Below, in pieces: positions 13,966 to 23,800 of a stretch of DNA of 64,000 nt. A model generated the notes under the pieces. That model was not told the DNA's origin. It did not search any database and saw nothing but the letters and a program-made list of their open reading frames with translations. How positions within the stretch are numbered: the stretch's first letter is position 1; each line of letters starts with the position of its first letter. The position numbers and the translations under genes are program-made. Source of the DNA: Rachycentron canadum (lineage: Eukaryota > Chordata > Actinopteri > Carangiformes > Rachycentridae); NCBI GenBank assembly GCA_038496675.1, contig CM076660.1:2592933-2656932 (forward strand). Direction: 5' to 3'.

Positions 13966-14432
13966 TTAAAGGTCCCCTATTATATAAAGGTAGAGGTACA
14001 CATCTTCTTTGATTATAATCCACATCTAGGTTTTATATTAATACAGTGAAAGTATCAAAGGTCTCAGTCCACAGAGAAATGCTCACAGCCTGTATTCAGA
14101 AACTGAGCCTTAAAACCAGCCGTCAGGACTTCTGTTACTTTATGATGTCACAACAAAGCCCTCAGCAATGCGCCCAAGCCCTGCCCACCTGGACCCGCCG
14201 TCCAAACGCGCAGGATTTAATTTGTGTTTTGTTTTTGTGTTAATTAGGGTTTTGCCTGAAATCTGCCCTATTTTTACTCGATCTCTTGGAAAACTGTCTG
14301 TCATGAGAAGAGAGGATGAGATCCTCCCTCTTCTAGATATAAAACTACACTAAGCTGGTTTTTGGTTCTTAAAACCACAAATATATCTTCTTGTATATAC
14401 CAACACGTCAAATAAAATGCTGTCAAAGGGTA
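13966..14432 (+). mobile_element. TTAA-flanked MITE (piggyBac-like ends), copy 1, 3' end lost
   Basis: It opens TTAA|AGGTCCCCTATTATATAA and follows the complete copy at 58549-59043 over GATTATAA, CTCAGTCCACAGA, CTCACAGCCTGTATTCAG, GAGCCTTAAAACCAGCCG, ATGATGTCACAAC, AAACTACACTAA and CACAAATATATCTT. The right terminal GGGACCT is missing, so the copy is truncated. No transposase is encoded. Confidence 0.8.
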
Positions 14433-15809
14433 AACGTTCTTATGAGTAACGATCTGGAGGGCGTTAACCCGCTGAGCATGGAAACAGTGTCCTCAGATGC
14501 CCTGTGTCTAATAACATCACACCACCACTGGAGAGAGGATGAGACAGAGAGGAATGCAGATGATCAAGTTTCTTCTCTGCCTCAGATGTGGCTTCCCCGC
14601 GTATTAGGTGATAAAAAAAGATGCTCCGTTCAGTTTTTATTGACACAATTTCCATTATCTATTATTATATTTATTTCAGTTTGTTTATTTTATACACACA
14701 CGATGACAGATTGATGAAATTAAGTGATTATATAGATTTTTCCTTTTGTTCAGTTTTTTGTTTGTTTGTTTGTTTTTTTCTTGCTATGTTACCTGATACA
14801 GGTGAAAGAGTTTCACCAGCACAACTGGAAAATCACCCATCTTATTGGGTCATTCAATCTTCTATTCATTTGACTGCCATGTAAAAAAAGCAGCGGAGTA
14901 TATAAAAAGGTTTCCGGTAAAGAAGATCTATGACAATTATTTACAAAAAAATTTGATTTATGTCGGTTTTTTGTAACAGTAGTGTTACAGTTTCATGTAT
15001 CAATGACTCTTGTGATTACTTTTGCATGATCTGATACATCGGAGTGATGCAACAGATCTGAGTGAAGGAGCTTCCTACTGAAGCCAAGAAGAAAGAACAC
15101 GCCCGGAGTAAAAGGCTGTGCTCACAGGTTTTATCATGACAGGTTTATGGGTTATTTGTCTTCAAAGACGCAACAATCAGCAATTTCATCTGCAGCAATA
15201 TACATTTTATCAGAAGTCATACAAGATGTGGTCTCTTCACTGGAATTAAAAACAAACCGATGTGTGTTTGAATGAAGTCTGGCTGTGCATACTTCTGGCC
15301 TTGTCATGCTTACATTGTTATACAAGATATCTAAACCTAAACTGAACATGATATCTGAGCAACATAGGACATGAAATACACAAATAAGAAGCATGACATC
15401 ATACGTCTCTTTGGAGTATGACAAATTTTACATAGACCTCAGGGGGTATTTAAACTAGCTGACAGGTTAGTGGTGTATTGGCCATCAGGTCCCATCCATA
15501 AAGATTTTTTCAAGTTTATTTGCTCCTTTCAATCAATAGAGACAGTAGAGAAAGACAAGAAATGCAGGGACAGAATAGGGGGAAGATATGCAGTAATTGG
15601 TGCTGCTGGCTGGGGACTCACTGCTCAGGGTATTTGAACCCATGTGGTATGGGCTCTAACCAAGAGGCCACCTATTGTGATATCACTCATTGGTTTGTGA
15701 GACTGTGAGTTTGTAATTTGTCTGTTGTCATCTTGGTTTATTGAAACCAGAAGAATATTTTGTGAATATTTGAGGAGAAGAGGAGGAGTGAGGGGTGGAT
15801 TGCAGATAA

Positions 15810-16100
15810 CCACGCCCCCTAATCCATCCCCTGCTTTATGGTCTATTTTCCTCTAAATAGACCATCATTTAAAAAATTAACATCATGTTGTATTGAAGAC
15901 TTGAAACTAGAGACTGAGACCATAAACTCATTGGGAAAACGTTTACTGAGGTAATAAATCAAGGCAGAAGTAGGGACATTTTCACATAGACTTCAATACA
16001 ATCTGACCTCCTTTTACAACCAGTGTAGTTGCCCCCGATGGTCATTAGATGGATTGCAGGTTTAAGTCACATTAGCACTGGCTTCACTGTTCAGACCCAG
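15810..16100 (+). repeat. Dispersed repeat family B, copy 2
   Basis: It is near-identical to copy 1 over the GAAGACTTGAAACTAGAGAC to CAATCTGAC part, then extends further through GGTCATTAGATGG and CAGGTTTAAGTCACATT. An 11-base perfect hairpin (ATGGTCTATTT / AAATAGACCAT, loop TCCTCT) lies at 15838-15865. Confidence 0.72.
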
Positions 16101-16669
16101 AGCCTTTGTCCACTTTTAAGTAGAGTCTATGACTCTAACCCTTCCAGCATCAGGTCGCCCCACCTATGGAGGTTTTATCAGCCCTCTGTGCTTGCCTGTT
16201 ACTTGAGGTGCACATGAGAGCATGTTTCAGGACTGGGCTCACAGACCCATTGTTGGTAATGCTCCACTGGTGATTGGGTGTGACGTTAGAAAGAACATAC
16301 AGTACAGTCCAGTCAAATCTGGAGAAGCTTTGAGTGTCTGAAATGTACTGATGGATGGACGGAGGAGTGGTGGATTACACCGCTGCAGTGGTTTGAGTCG
16401 CTTTCACGAACTAACAAAAACTTCTTACAGCCACCTTCAGAGGACACAGGCAATAAAACCTTTATATTCAAACTGTGGGTGTGATTTGTGTTCGCTTAAC
16501 AAAAGCATCAGAAAAGTAACATTAGCCAATTTTCAGAGGTGTAATTGTTTTAATAATACTAATAGTCACAAACTAACACCTTACACCTTTCTATCAGTGC
16601 ACATAGAAGACTAGTCTCCCCGACGTCCAGATAGTAAATTACTGGTCCACGCTTAAAGTCGGTCGACCA

Positions 16670-16770
16670 CAATGTCCACAATGAAATATCTCAACTATCA
16701 GATTGTTTTCCATGAAACTTTGTGCAGTCATTTGTGGTGCCCACGGGATGAATCCTGCTGACTTGTGTTT
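16670..16770 (+). repeat. Dispersed repeat family F, copy 1
   Basis: AATGAAATATCTCAACTATC, TTGTTTTCCATGAAACTTTG and CACGGGATGAATCCTGCTGA match a teleost repeat also seen at 48545-48735 and 53505-53600. The class is not known to me. Confidence 0.6.
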
Positions 16771-16799
16771 TTAGGATTTCATGTATTGGGTTCTTCCCT

Positions 16800-17050
16800 G
16801 GGGCGGCACAGTGGTGCAGTGGTTAGCACTGTTGCCTCACAGCAAGAGGGTCCTGAGTTCTGTTCGCATGTTCTCCCTGTGCCTGTGTAGGTTCCCTCCA
16901 GCTGCTCCTGCTTCCTCCGACTGTCAAAAGACATATACATTAGGGTAATTGGTGACTCTTTAAACTGCCTGTAGGTGTGAATGTGAATGTAATGGCTCTT
17001 TGTCACTGTATGTCTCTGTACGTTGGCCCTGTCGGCTGATTCTGTCTCCA
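16800..17050 (+). repeat. SINE-like dispersed repeat, copy B
   Basis: The most complete 5' end of the family: GGGGCGGCACAGTGGTGCAG, TGGTTAGCACTG, TTGCCTCACAGCAAGAGGG, then TTCTCCCTGTGCCTGTG, AAAGACATA and TTGGTGACT. It fades after CTGTCTCCAGCC. Orientation is the same as the other three copies. Confidence 0.75.
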
Positions 17051-18251
17051 GCCTCCACGGTTCTTCCTTGGTCAATCTCCCATCTCTGCACCAAGGTTTG
17101 TGCAAATCAGTTCAGCACTTTTTTTGCATAATATAAACAGACAAACCAACAAACAGACACAGTTCAAAAGAATAGATTTAAGTTGCTTGAATGTGAATTG
17201 GAATAGTTAAAGGCCAGGATCCTCCACTGAAGTCCTGGAGCTGTTGGACTGAACCTCCCTGCTGCTGATAAGGGAATGTGACGGGTTGCGCAAAACTATT
17301 TTCAATAACCTATTTGCCTTCCTGGAATTTCTTGAAATTGCAAATTATCTGTTGTCAGCATTGAAAGTGTGTTGTATTAGCTCTGTTATCACAGTTTGCG
17401 GTGTAATTATAGTCTGAAAATATGTGGGTCAACCTGTGGGACGAACTAGACCAGCTCACTAAAGTTCCTGTTATGATATTGAGTATAAACAGAATCCACA
17501 TGCGAGCTGATTTTTCTCACGCTTTGTGATCTTGTTCGCTCTGACACCAGTGAACTCAGAAAGTGACAAAATGTTCCCGTTTAACTGTTGCTTTGCTGCC
17601 TGTTGTTATGAGCTGCCAACAGTTTTCTTACCTGTAGAGAAGCCGTATCATGAATGCTTCTGGCGTTTTGTGGTGTTATACTGAAAAATACCATATTAAT
17701 TCCTTAATATCTGCAACAGGAAGTACAGGAAGTTCCTGCAATGATATATCTCTTATAGAAGTTAGACATTAAGAGATAATTGGAATGACGCAAGTGGTGA
17801 AATAAAACTTTACTGATTCCAAATTATGTCTGATGAAAGTTAAAGACATTTTTATAAGGCTGACACACACACATCCCACCCAGCACGATGCTTTTAATAA
17901 GCCCCACCCTCACAGTTCATTAGTGCCAGCTTTATGATGCTGCTGTGACACACCCACAGAATAACGTAGATGGTAAACGGTCTGCAGCTTTTTTTTAGTC
18001 TTATCAATCACTCAAAGCACTTTCGCATTCACATGCATCCATCAGGGACAATAGAGGGTTCAGTTTCCTCCTCAAGGGCATTATTGACGTGCAGACTGAA
18101 GGCGGAGCTAGGGTTTGAACCATCAACCATCGGATTAGTGGACAACCTGCTCTTCCTCCTGAGTCACAGTGGAAAAGCCTCTGTCTCGACACATGCCGAC
18201 GAGTTTTTATTTAAAGGTCAATGAATGTTTGGTATGAACACAGTCATGTCA

Positions 18252-18565
18252 AGGGCTCAGCAGAGTGGTGCGGCGGTTGGCACCGCCACCTCGAAGCAAG
18301 AAGGTTTGAATCTGGGGCCTGACTGTGTGGAATTTGTATGTTCTCCCTGTTGAATCTCCGGCTTCCTCCCAGAAACCTAAGACATGCACATCAGATTAAA
18401 TGCCAATAGGTGTGAATGTATATATATATATATATGTATATGTATATGTAGGTGTTTGTCTCTATATGCCAGGCCTGTGTGAACCTGCCTTCACCCAGAG
18501 TCAGCCCCCCCACCCTGACGACCCTGTAATGATAAGAGGTATAGATAATGGATGGATGGGGAAAA
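18252..18565 (+). repeat. SINE-like dispersed repeat, copy C, with internal AT microsatellite
   Basis: A diverged start (CAGAGTGGTGCGGCGGTTGG) is followed by CTCGAAGCAAGAAGG, TATGTTCTCCCTG, AAGACATGCACATCAG and GTGTGAATGT. A (TA)n/TATG run at 18418-18450 interrupts the copy. It ends with GATAAGAGGTATAGATAATG and GGATGG, the usual 3' end of the family. Confidence 0.7.
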
Positions 18566-19885
18566 AAAACCTTTTATCCTCTAATTACCCCTTTTTAAAC
18601 AAAATGTCTTTTATGTCTTGGCATTATTTGCACTAGCTACACTTCCCTCATGACAAATGTTAATCTGGTACAATGTTCTTGACTCAGGTCATCTCTATGA
18701 AGCAGAGGAACATGTGTTTTGTTTTTTTTTATGGTTGTATGTTTATTATGATCTGTGAGGGGGTGTGATGCCCCTGACACCAGGTGTAAATCTGGTACAA
18801 AAAACAGATTGTGATGCACATTGCTTTGCAAATGTCAGAGGTGATGCCCTGTGGGAAAACAATACGTTTTGGCAGCGAGTGTCTTTGTGAGCTGTGAAAA
18901 ACCACGTCCTAACTGCTGCACGCTTCAAATTACACGGCCCCAGATTGACTCCAGTTTGGTGCCACCAAGATCCAAACACGAGAAGCTCTCTTCCTGTGTT
19001 TGTGCCGCAGGTCCAGCTGATGGAAGTGCCAAAATTAGTGGCATATCCTCTGTCAGCCCTGACAAAAGAGGGTGTATTGTGTTACTGTCTGACGCTTACA
19101 GTTGGTTAAAGCGGCCTCATTCCTGCTGGGGCTGTGAGCTACGTACAGAGCACGTGGCTAAACTCAGCCTGTGTTTGATCATATAGTTATTTTTATCTCC
19201 CACTTCACCTTATGTCAATCAACAATTAATCTACAATTAATTCCTGTGTAGTAAAAGAAATCAGCATGGATTTTAACATGAACGTTATTACATTACAGTT
19301 ATTTTCTTCTGCTGATGGAGCCAAAACATATGTTTATGTTTCTTTTTAATGAGTGGACAACAATTATTTTACATATGTAAAGAAATTATCAGTTATCTTT
19401 TTATTCCTTGAAGCTACGTTCATTAAGCTTAACAAGAAGCTTGTCTCTATATCTATGACACAATCCTTGTGCTGACTTTATGACGCACAACCATTAAATA
19501 TTTATTATTAATTGAATCTGCTGTAACATGCAATGACACACAGTCATTGTATCTATTAGTTATTTCCTGTGTGTTCACGTGCACAGTTAATTCTGTAACT
19601 TGTAAGTGCAGAAAAAACAAGAGGCCCAAAGACAGAACAAATTATTCCTTAAGCTCTGTTGTTTTGTTAATTCACCAGGTTTTTGTTGACTACAATTGAT
19701 TTTCACTGTTTCTATGGCCACGAGTAAACTTTGTCAGCATGACTCATTTATTTCCTTTTGCACGACTGGGAATGAACATCATTGCAAAAATCTGAAATTC
19801 AAGAAACCAGGAAAAAAAAAGAGCCAACATTAATAACCAGTCTTGTAGTTATTGTGATATTAACTTTGGTGTGTGTGTGTGTGTG

Positions 19886-20277
19886 NNNNNNNNNNNNNNN
19901 NNNNNNNNNNNNNNNNNNNNNNNNNNNNNNNNNNNNNNNNNNNNNNNNNNNNNNNNNNNNNNNNNNNNNNNNNNNNNNNNNNNNNNNNNNNNNNNNNNNN
20001 NNNNNNNNNNNNNNNNNNNNNNNNNNNNNNNNNNNNNNNNNNNNNNNNNNNNNNNNNNNNNNNNNNNNNNNNNNNNNNNNNNNNNNNNNNNNNNNNNNNN
20101 NNNNNNNNNNNNNNNNNNNNNNNNNNNNNNNNNNNNNNNNNNNNNNNNNNNNNNNNNNNNNNNNNNNNNNNNNNNNNNNNNNNNNNNNNNNNNNNNNNNN
20201 NNNNNNNNNNNNNNNNNNNNNNNNNNNNNNNNNNNNNNNNNNNNNNNNNNNNNNNNNNNNNNNNNNNNNNNNNNNNN
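19886..20277. other. Assembly gap (392 N)
   Basis: Undetermined bases. The left edge is a (GT)n run and the right edge is GC-rich klf5 promoter sequence, both hard to assemble. Confidence 0.99.
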
Positions 20278-20583
20278 GGGCTGCAGTTGTTTTCCTCCTT
20301 TTCTGAAGTCTCAGGTGAGTTCCGCCTTCCTCCTCGCAGCTGATTGGACCGAAGGAGCGTTCCTGTGCTCTGATTGGCTGCGCTGCGTGTCCGTCTTCGC
20401 TTGCAGGTAAAAGATCCATACTTGAGCACAGGTAAAACCTACCTGGGAGGCAGAAAAGAGGGGAGGGCTGTGGAATTACTTCGTAGATTTCAGCTCCAGT
20501 AGGACGCAGTAACCGTCATTAAAACTCTTTATGTGCCTATAACCCAGATTCTGAAGAAGACATATTTGTTGGTGATCATTTGA
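20278..20583 (+). promoter_or_regulatory. klf5 proximal promoter and 5' UTR
   Basis: This CpG-containing, GC-rich stretch lies between an assembly gap and the klf5 start codon. It contains two inverted CCAAT boxes, CTGATTGGAC (ATTGG 20343-20347) and CTGATTGGCT (ATTGG 20373-20377), exactly 30 bases apart, a layout common for NF-Y-driven TATA-less promoters. No convincing TATA box is seen. The transcription start cannot be placed, and part of the promoter may be in the gap. Confidence 0.6.
20531..20542 (+). promoter_or_regulatory. Three-codon upstream ORF before klf5
   Basis: ATG TGC CTA TAA lies 41 bases upstream of the klf5 ATG. If the transcript starts before it, this minimal uORF could lower initiation at the weak first klf5 ATG. 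Its presence is seen directly; its use is inferred. Confidence 0.35.
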
Positions 20584-20724
20584 ATGGCAGCGAGTGTAGG
20601 ATTGGCCATGAATCCGCCGCATGCGACAGAGGAAAGGGCGGTTTTCACGCAGCTGAAGCCGGTGAGGTTGTCGGGAGCGGACGGCGCCGAGGACGCGTCC
20701 GTGTTTGAGGACGTCAAACCCGGG
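20584..20724 (+). CDS. klf5: klf5 coding exon 1 (47 residues)
   Basis: The exon encodes residues 1-47 and holds the conserved VFTQLKPV segment seen near the N terminus of KLF5. The codon directly before the ATG is an in-frame TGA (20581-20583), so the protein cannot start further upstream on this exon. The first ATG has a weak context (T at -3, G at +4). A second in-frame ATG at codon 9 has a better context (G at -3) and might also be used; human KLF5 likewise has a second methionine near residue 8. The donor is GGG|GTGAGA at 20725, phase 0, and it joins directly to the TRLELDKYL start of exon 2, matching the mammalian TRCEMEKYL junction. The exon is GC-rich with several CpGs, unlike the surrounding DNA. 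Confidence 0.85.
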
Positions 20725-20819
20725 GTGAGAGTCTCCGCCGACCCGCTGTGTACTGCCGGGCTCTCGGCGAACAAGTGGTTTTAATAACTCTTCATTATTT
20801 TATATTTATTTTTTCAAGC

Positions 20820-20870
<51 letters not shown>

Positions 20871-23800
20871 GTGCCTGCAGGGGCAGCCTCAGTCAAAATA
20901 AAAGGTGGTGTTCGTGATAAATAAAGCTGCTAATAACCGTTTTATAACCGTTGAGCTGCATTTTCTGCTCTTTTTTTTTTCATGAATCAAGCTGCTTTTA
21001 CCTGAGATGAGTAAAGACAGGCAGGTTAAAGTCCTACACAGACACCTGACATTAGAAAACACAGGTAAAGTTCACCTGTGGCAGATCCGCTGCACAAATT
21101 ATTCAAACTGAACTTTATTTGTAGACCTGGACAGAAGAATGATTTTAGTAGATTTAATATGAAGTTGCTATTCGTTTGTGTGTTTTTAGTGCGCTTGCAT
21201 CAGTTGTATTTATTTAAGATTAAGGCTAAATCATTATCCTACATAATATAAAGTTATGAATGGATAGACTCTGTTTTTGGTCAGTGTTAAGATATTTACA
21301 TCGTGGGACAACGATAACAAACTTGTTGTAGTTGGTTGTGTTTTTACATTTATTTTATGGTGTGCTGTGTAGTTTCTGTCAATATGTGATGAAGTAAATG
21401 TCCTGTTTAATACATTTTAAATGAATTATAATTAATTATTATTAAGTTTGAACTAGGTTTGATCATCATCCTGATCCCAGCTTCTTACCTCATCTTGTAA
21501 AGGCCTTCCCTGTCTCCAGAGGCTGTCCAGTCATGGGATTTGATCACATGATGCACATGCAGGTTAAAGTTGAAACAGTCTGCAAAATGGCTTCTTCTCC
21601 ATCAGCCATTGTGGCCCTTTGTAACAGCCCTTGAATCCTTGTTGCAGTGTGGCCATAAATGTGCCTGAGCGATTCAGGAAGTGGTGTAGCAGGGCGCCGT
21701 ACCTGATTAACGGCAAAAACAATAAGTTAAACGAAGGGATGAACAATATTTTATGACCACCCGACCACCTCCCTTTGTCAAAGCATGATCACAGCAGAGA
21801 CAGCGGCATTAAACTTAAATGGCTTTGGATTGTACGCCGGCGGTGAGCGATCACAACAGAGCACAAACAGAAACCAGATGCCTTCGGATGGTGCTGAGTT
21901 TGGCCTCCTGCCATTTGTTTGGTAAACAGGCAGCAGACCCCGAGGTCGGAGACCAAAGCTCCTCTGAGGGCCCCACGTGACCTCGACTACAGAGCCCACT
22001 GTGGCTGTGATGGTGGTGAAATATTGTTGCCCAGTCGCTGGCTTTTATTCTTGTAACGCTGATGCATGTGGGCATGATGCAGGCTTTTCCATGTGTGGTA
22101 CCTGCATGCAGCATATTTCACACAAAGCATCATGTGTGAGATGAAAAGGACGGGTTTGACGATGTTGACTTTTATGCAAAGATGAGAGCATGAGAGCGGG
22201 TCACGTGGTGGAGTTGTTTTTGAACTGACTTTATTGGCATCACCGACTGGATTGTGGTGACCACAGGCGCTAACCAGCATCTGTTGACAGCAGCCAAACA
22301 TGTCACTCTCTCTGCGGTACGGTCTTTTGATGTAGGCCTGTTTCAGCCTGACAGCGCGTAATATCCATATCTGACCAGGTATTAGCCGATATTATTATTG
22401 GGTCTCATGCTGTCAAGTAGGTTTCTCTCCCCAGACAATATCCTGTGTCTGTAGTGGGATCTATGAAACACCGTTCCTGCAGATCAATGTAGGACACGAT
22501 GACCGTCATAAACAGAAGTACTTTATAGCCTAAATGAACTGGTCCGAGTGCTCGAGGGATTTCTTCAATCACAATGTAACGCATCTGAAAACTCGAACGT
22601 GTTTCAGTTGTCAATCATTGACTTGATTTTCATAAGGCACAAAAAGCTTGACTTATTTGTCAGGTTCCTGAGGTTATCAGCATTATACAGTAGTTTTAAA
22701 TTAACCGTCTTTAACATCTTCCAGTATATTTCCTTTTCATGACGGCAGTATGAGCAAATCTCTGTTAAATTATACATTTGAACTTACACTAAACAAATCA
22801 AATGTGAAGTGTAGAGGAAAAATATCAAATATGCTGTATTTTCCTTCCTCAAACTCACTGCAGATCCTGCAAAGAGATCCATGATCACAATTCTGGATTA
22901 TATTGTTATTATTTTCCCTAATTATTGTTTTTACATATTTTATTGCTTCTCTTCAGTTGCTGCCACATCTTTTTGCATAATGTCAATATATGTGATGTAT
23001 TTTATTTATGTTTTATTATGCTCAGGTTCTTTGGCCTTATCTGTTATCTGCTCTTATTTTCTTTGTAAAGCACTTTGTTAAGAAAAGTGTTATACAACCT
23101 AACTGATTAACTAAGGTAACTTATACGGACTGAAGATGATGTGTCAGTGTCTTTTCTCTCTTTTACCTGTTACTTCTTGCTCTTAGAGCTAAAGACGAAA
23201 AGACTTTTCTAGTGCAAAAGTGCAGTTTCCACCCACATCTGTGCAGAAGCTGAGTCAACGACAGCCTGACAAGCACACCTGCATGTAGCTAGCTACAGAT
23301 AGTTACCGATTCCAGGGTTATGCACATTGTAAACAGGACATGGTAACACCCATGAATAATGACAGAAATAGACGTAACGGCTGGAAGTCAAGCTAGCTCA
23401 GTAAGACAACAGACAGCCTGCCGCGACCACAAGTGGGCAGTGAATGACATGATCCACGCAAACAGGCAACACGTACTTTAAGCTGCTGTGAGATCAGGTG
23501 TTAGAAGAGACGCCGTTTCTGCTTCGGCATCGTTCCAACTGATCTTTATTCTTAGCTTTAACGCCACTGGGTCTTTGCTCGAGACAGAACAGCCAACATT
23601 CAGCTGCTTTTGCTCTGGTCCCTCGCGGCTGTGACAGACAGTGCAGTGCTTGGTGTTATGCAAAACATGACTTTGTCAAGAACAAAGAAGTCAGGTTAAG
23701 TGAAATAGTCACCCCCTCAGGCAAATGAATGCCAACCGCAGCGGAGACGGTTTACCTCATGCACTCTTGATTCCCTGTGAAGGGTCAGAAAGTCGGCGTC

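Larger units (their letters stand above)
1..19885. other. Upstream flank of klf5, no supported gene
   Basis: About 20 kb of mostly AT-rich DNA. Open frames here are short (under about 155 codons), overlap on both strands, and show no recognised domain or splice-site pattern. Supported content is dispersed repeats (listed separately), CA/GT microsatellites at 6735-6761 and 7401-7437, homopolymer runs such as C13 at 13712-13724 and G14 at 8844-8857, and poly-T near 9996. Stretches between the listed repeats (for example 1800-4600, 8900-10700, 11100-13900, 14500-15800, 17100-18250 and 18600-19880) show nothing I can name. Distal klf5 enhancers could lie here but cannot be seen without comparison. 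Confidence 0.6.

Noticed and set aside
14046..14243. Related short proteins MKVS...TACIQ.LSLKTS in three places
   Set aside because: They are translations of the same MITE family (13966, 37128, 58545) and not a gene family.
16800..16900. tRNA gene from A-box and B-box like words
   Set aside because: No acceptor stem or anticodon loop can be folded, and the words belong to a multi-copy dispersed repeat.
18851..19186. 111-codon frame upstream of klf5
   Set aside because: An overlapping frame on the same strand is also open; no recognised domain.
20725..20784. Continuation of klf5 exon 1 to the TAA at 20784
   Set aside because: The conserved protein joins exon 2 from the GTGAGA donor at 20725; the extra 19 residues have no KLF5 counterpart. 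An intron-retaining short form cannot be excluded.
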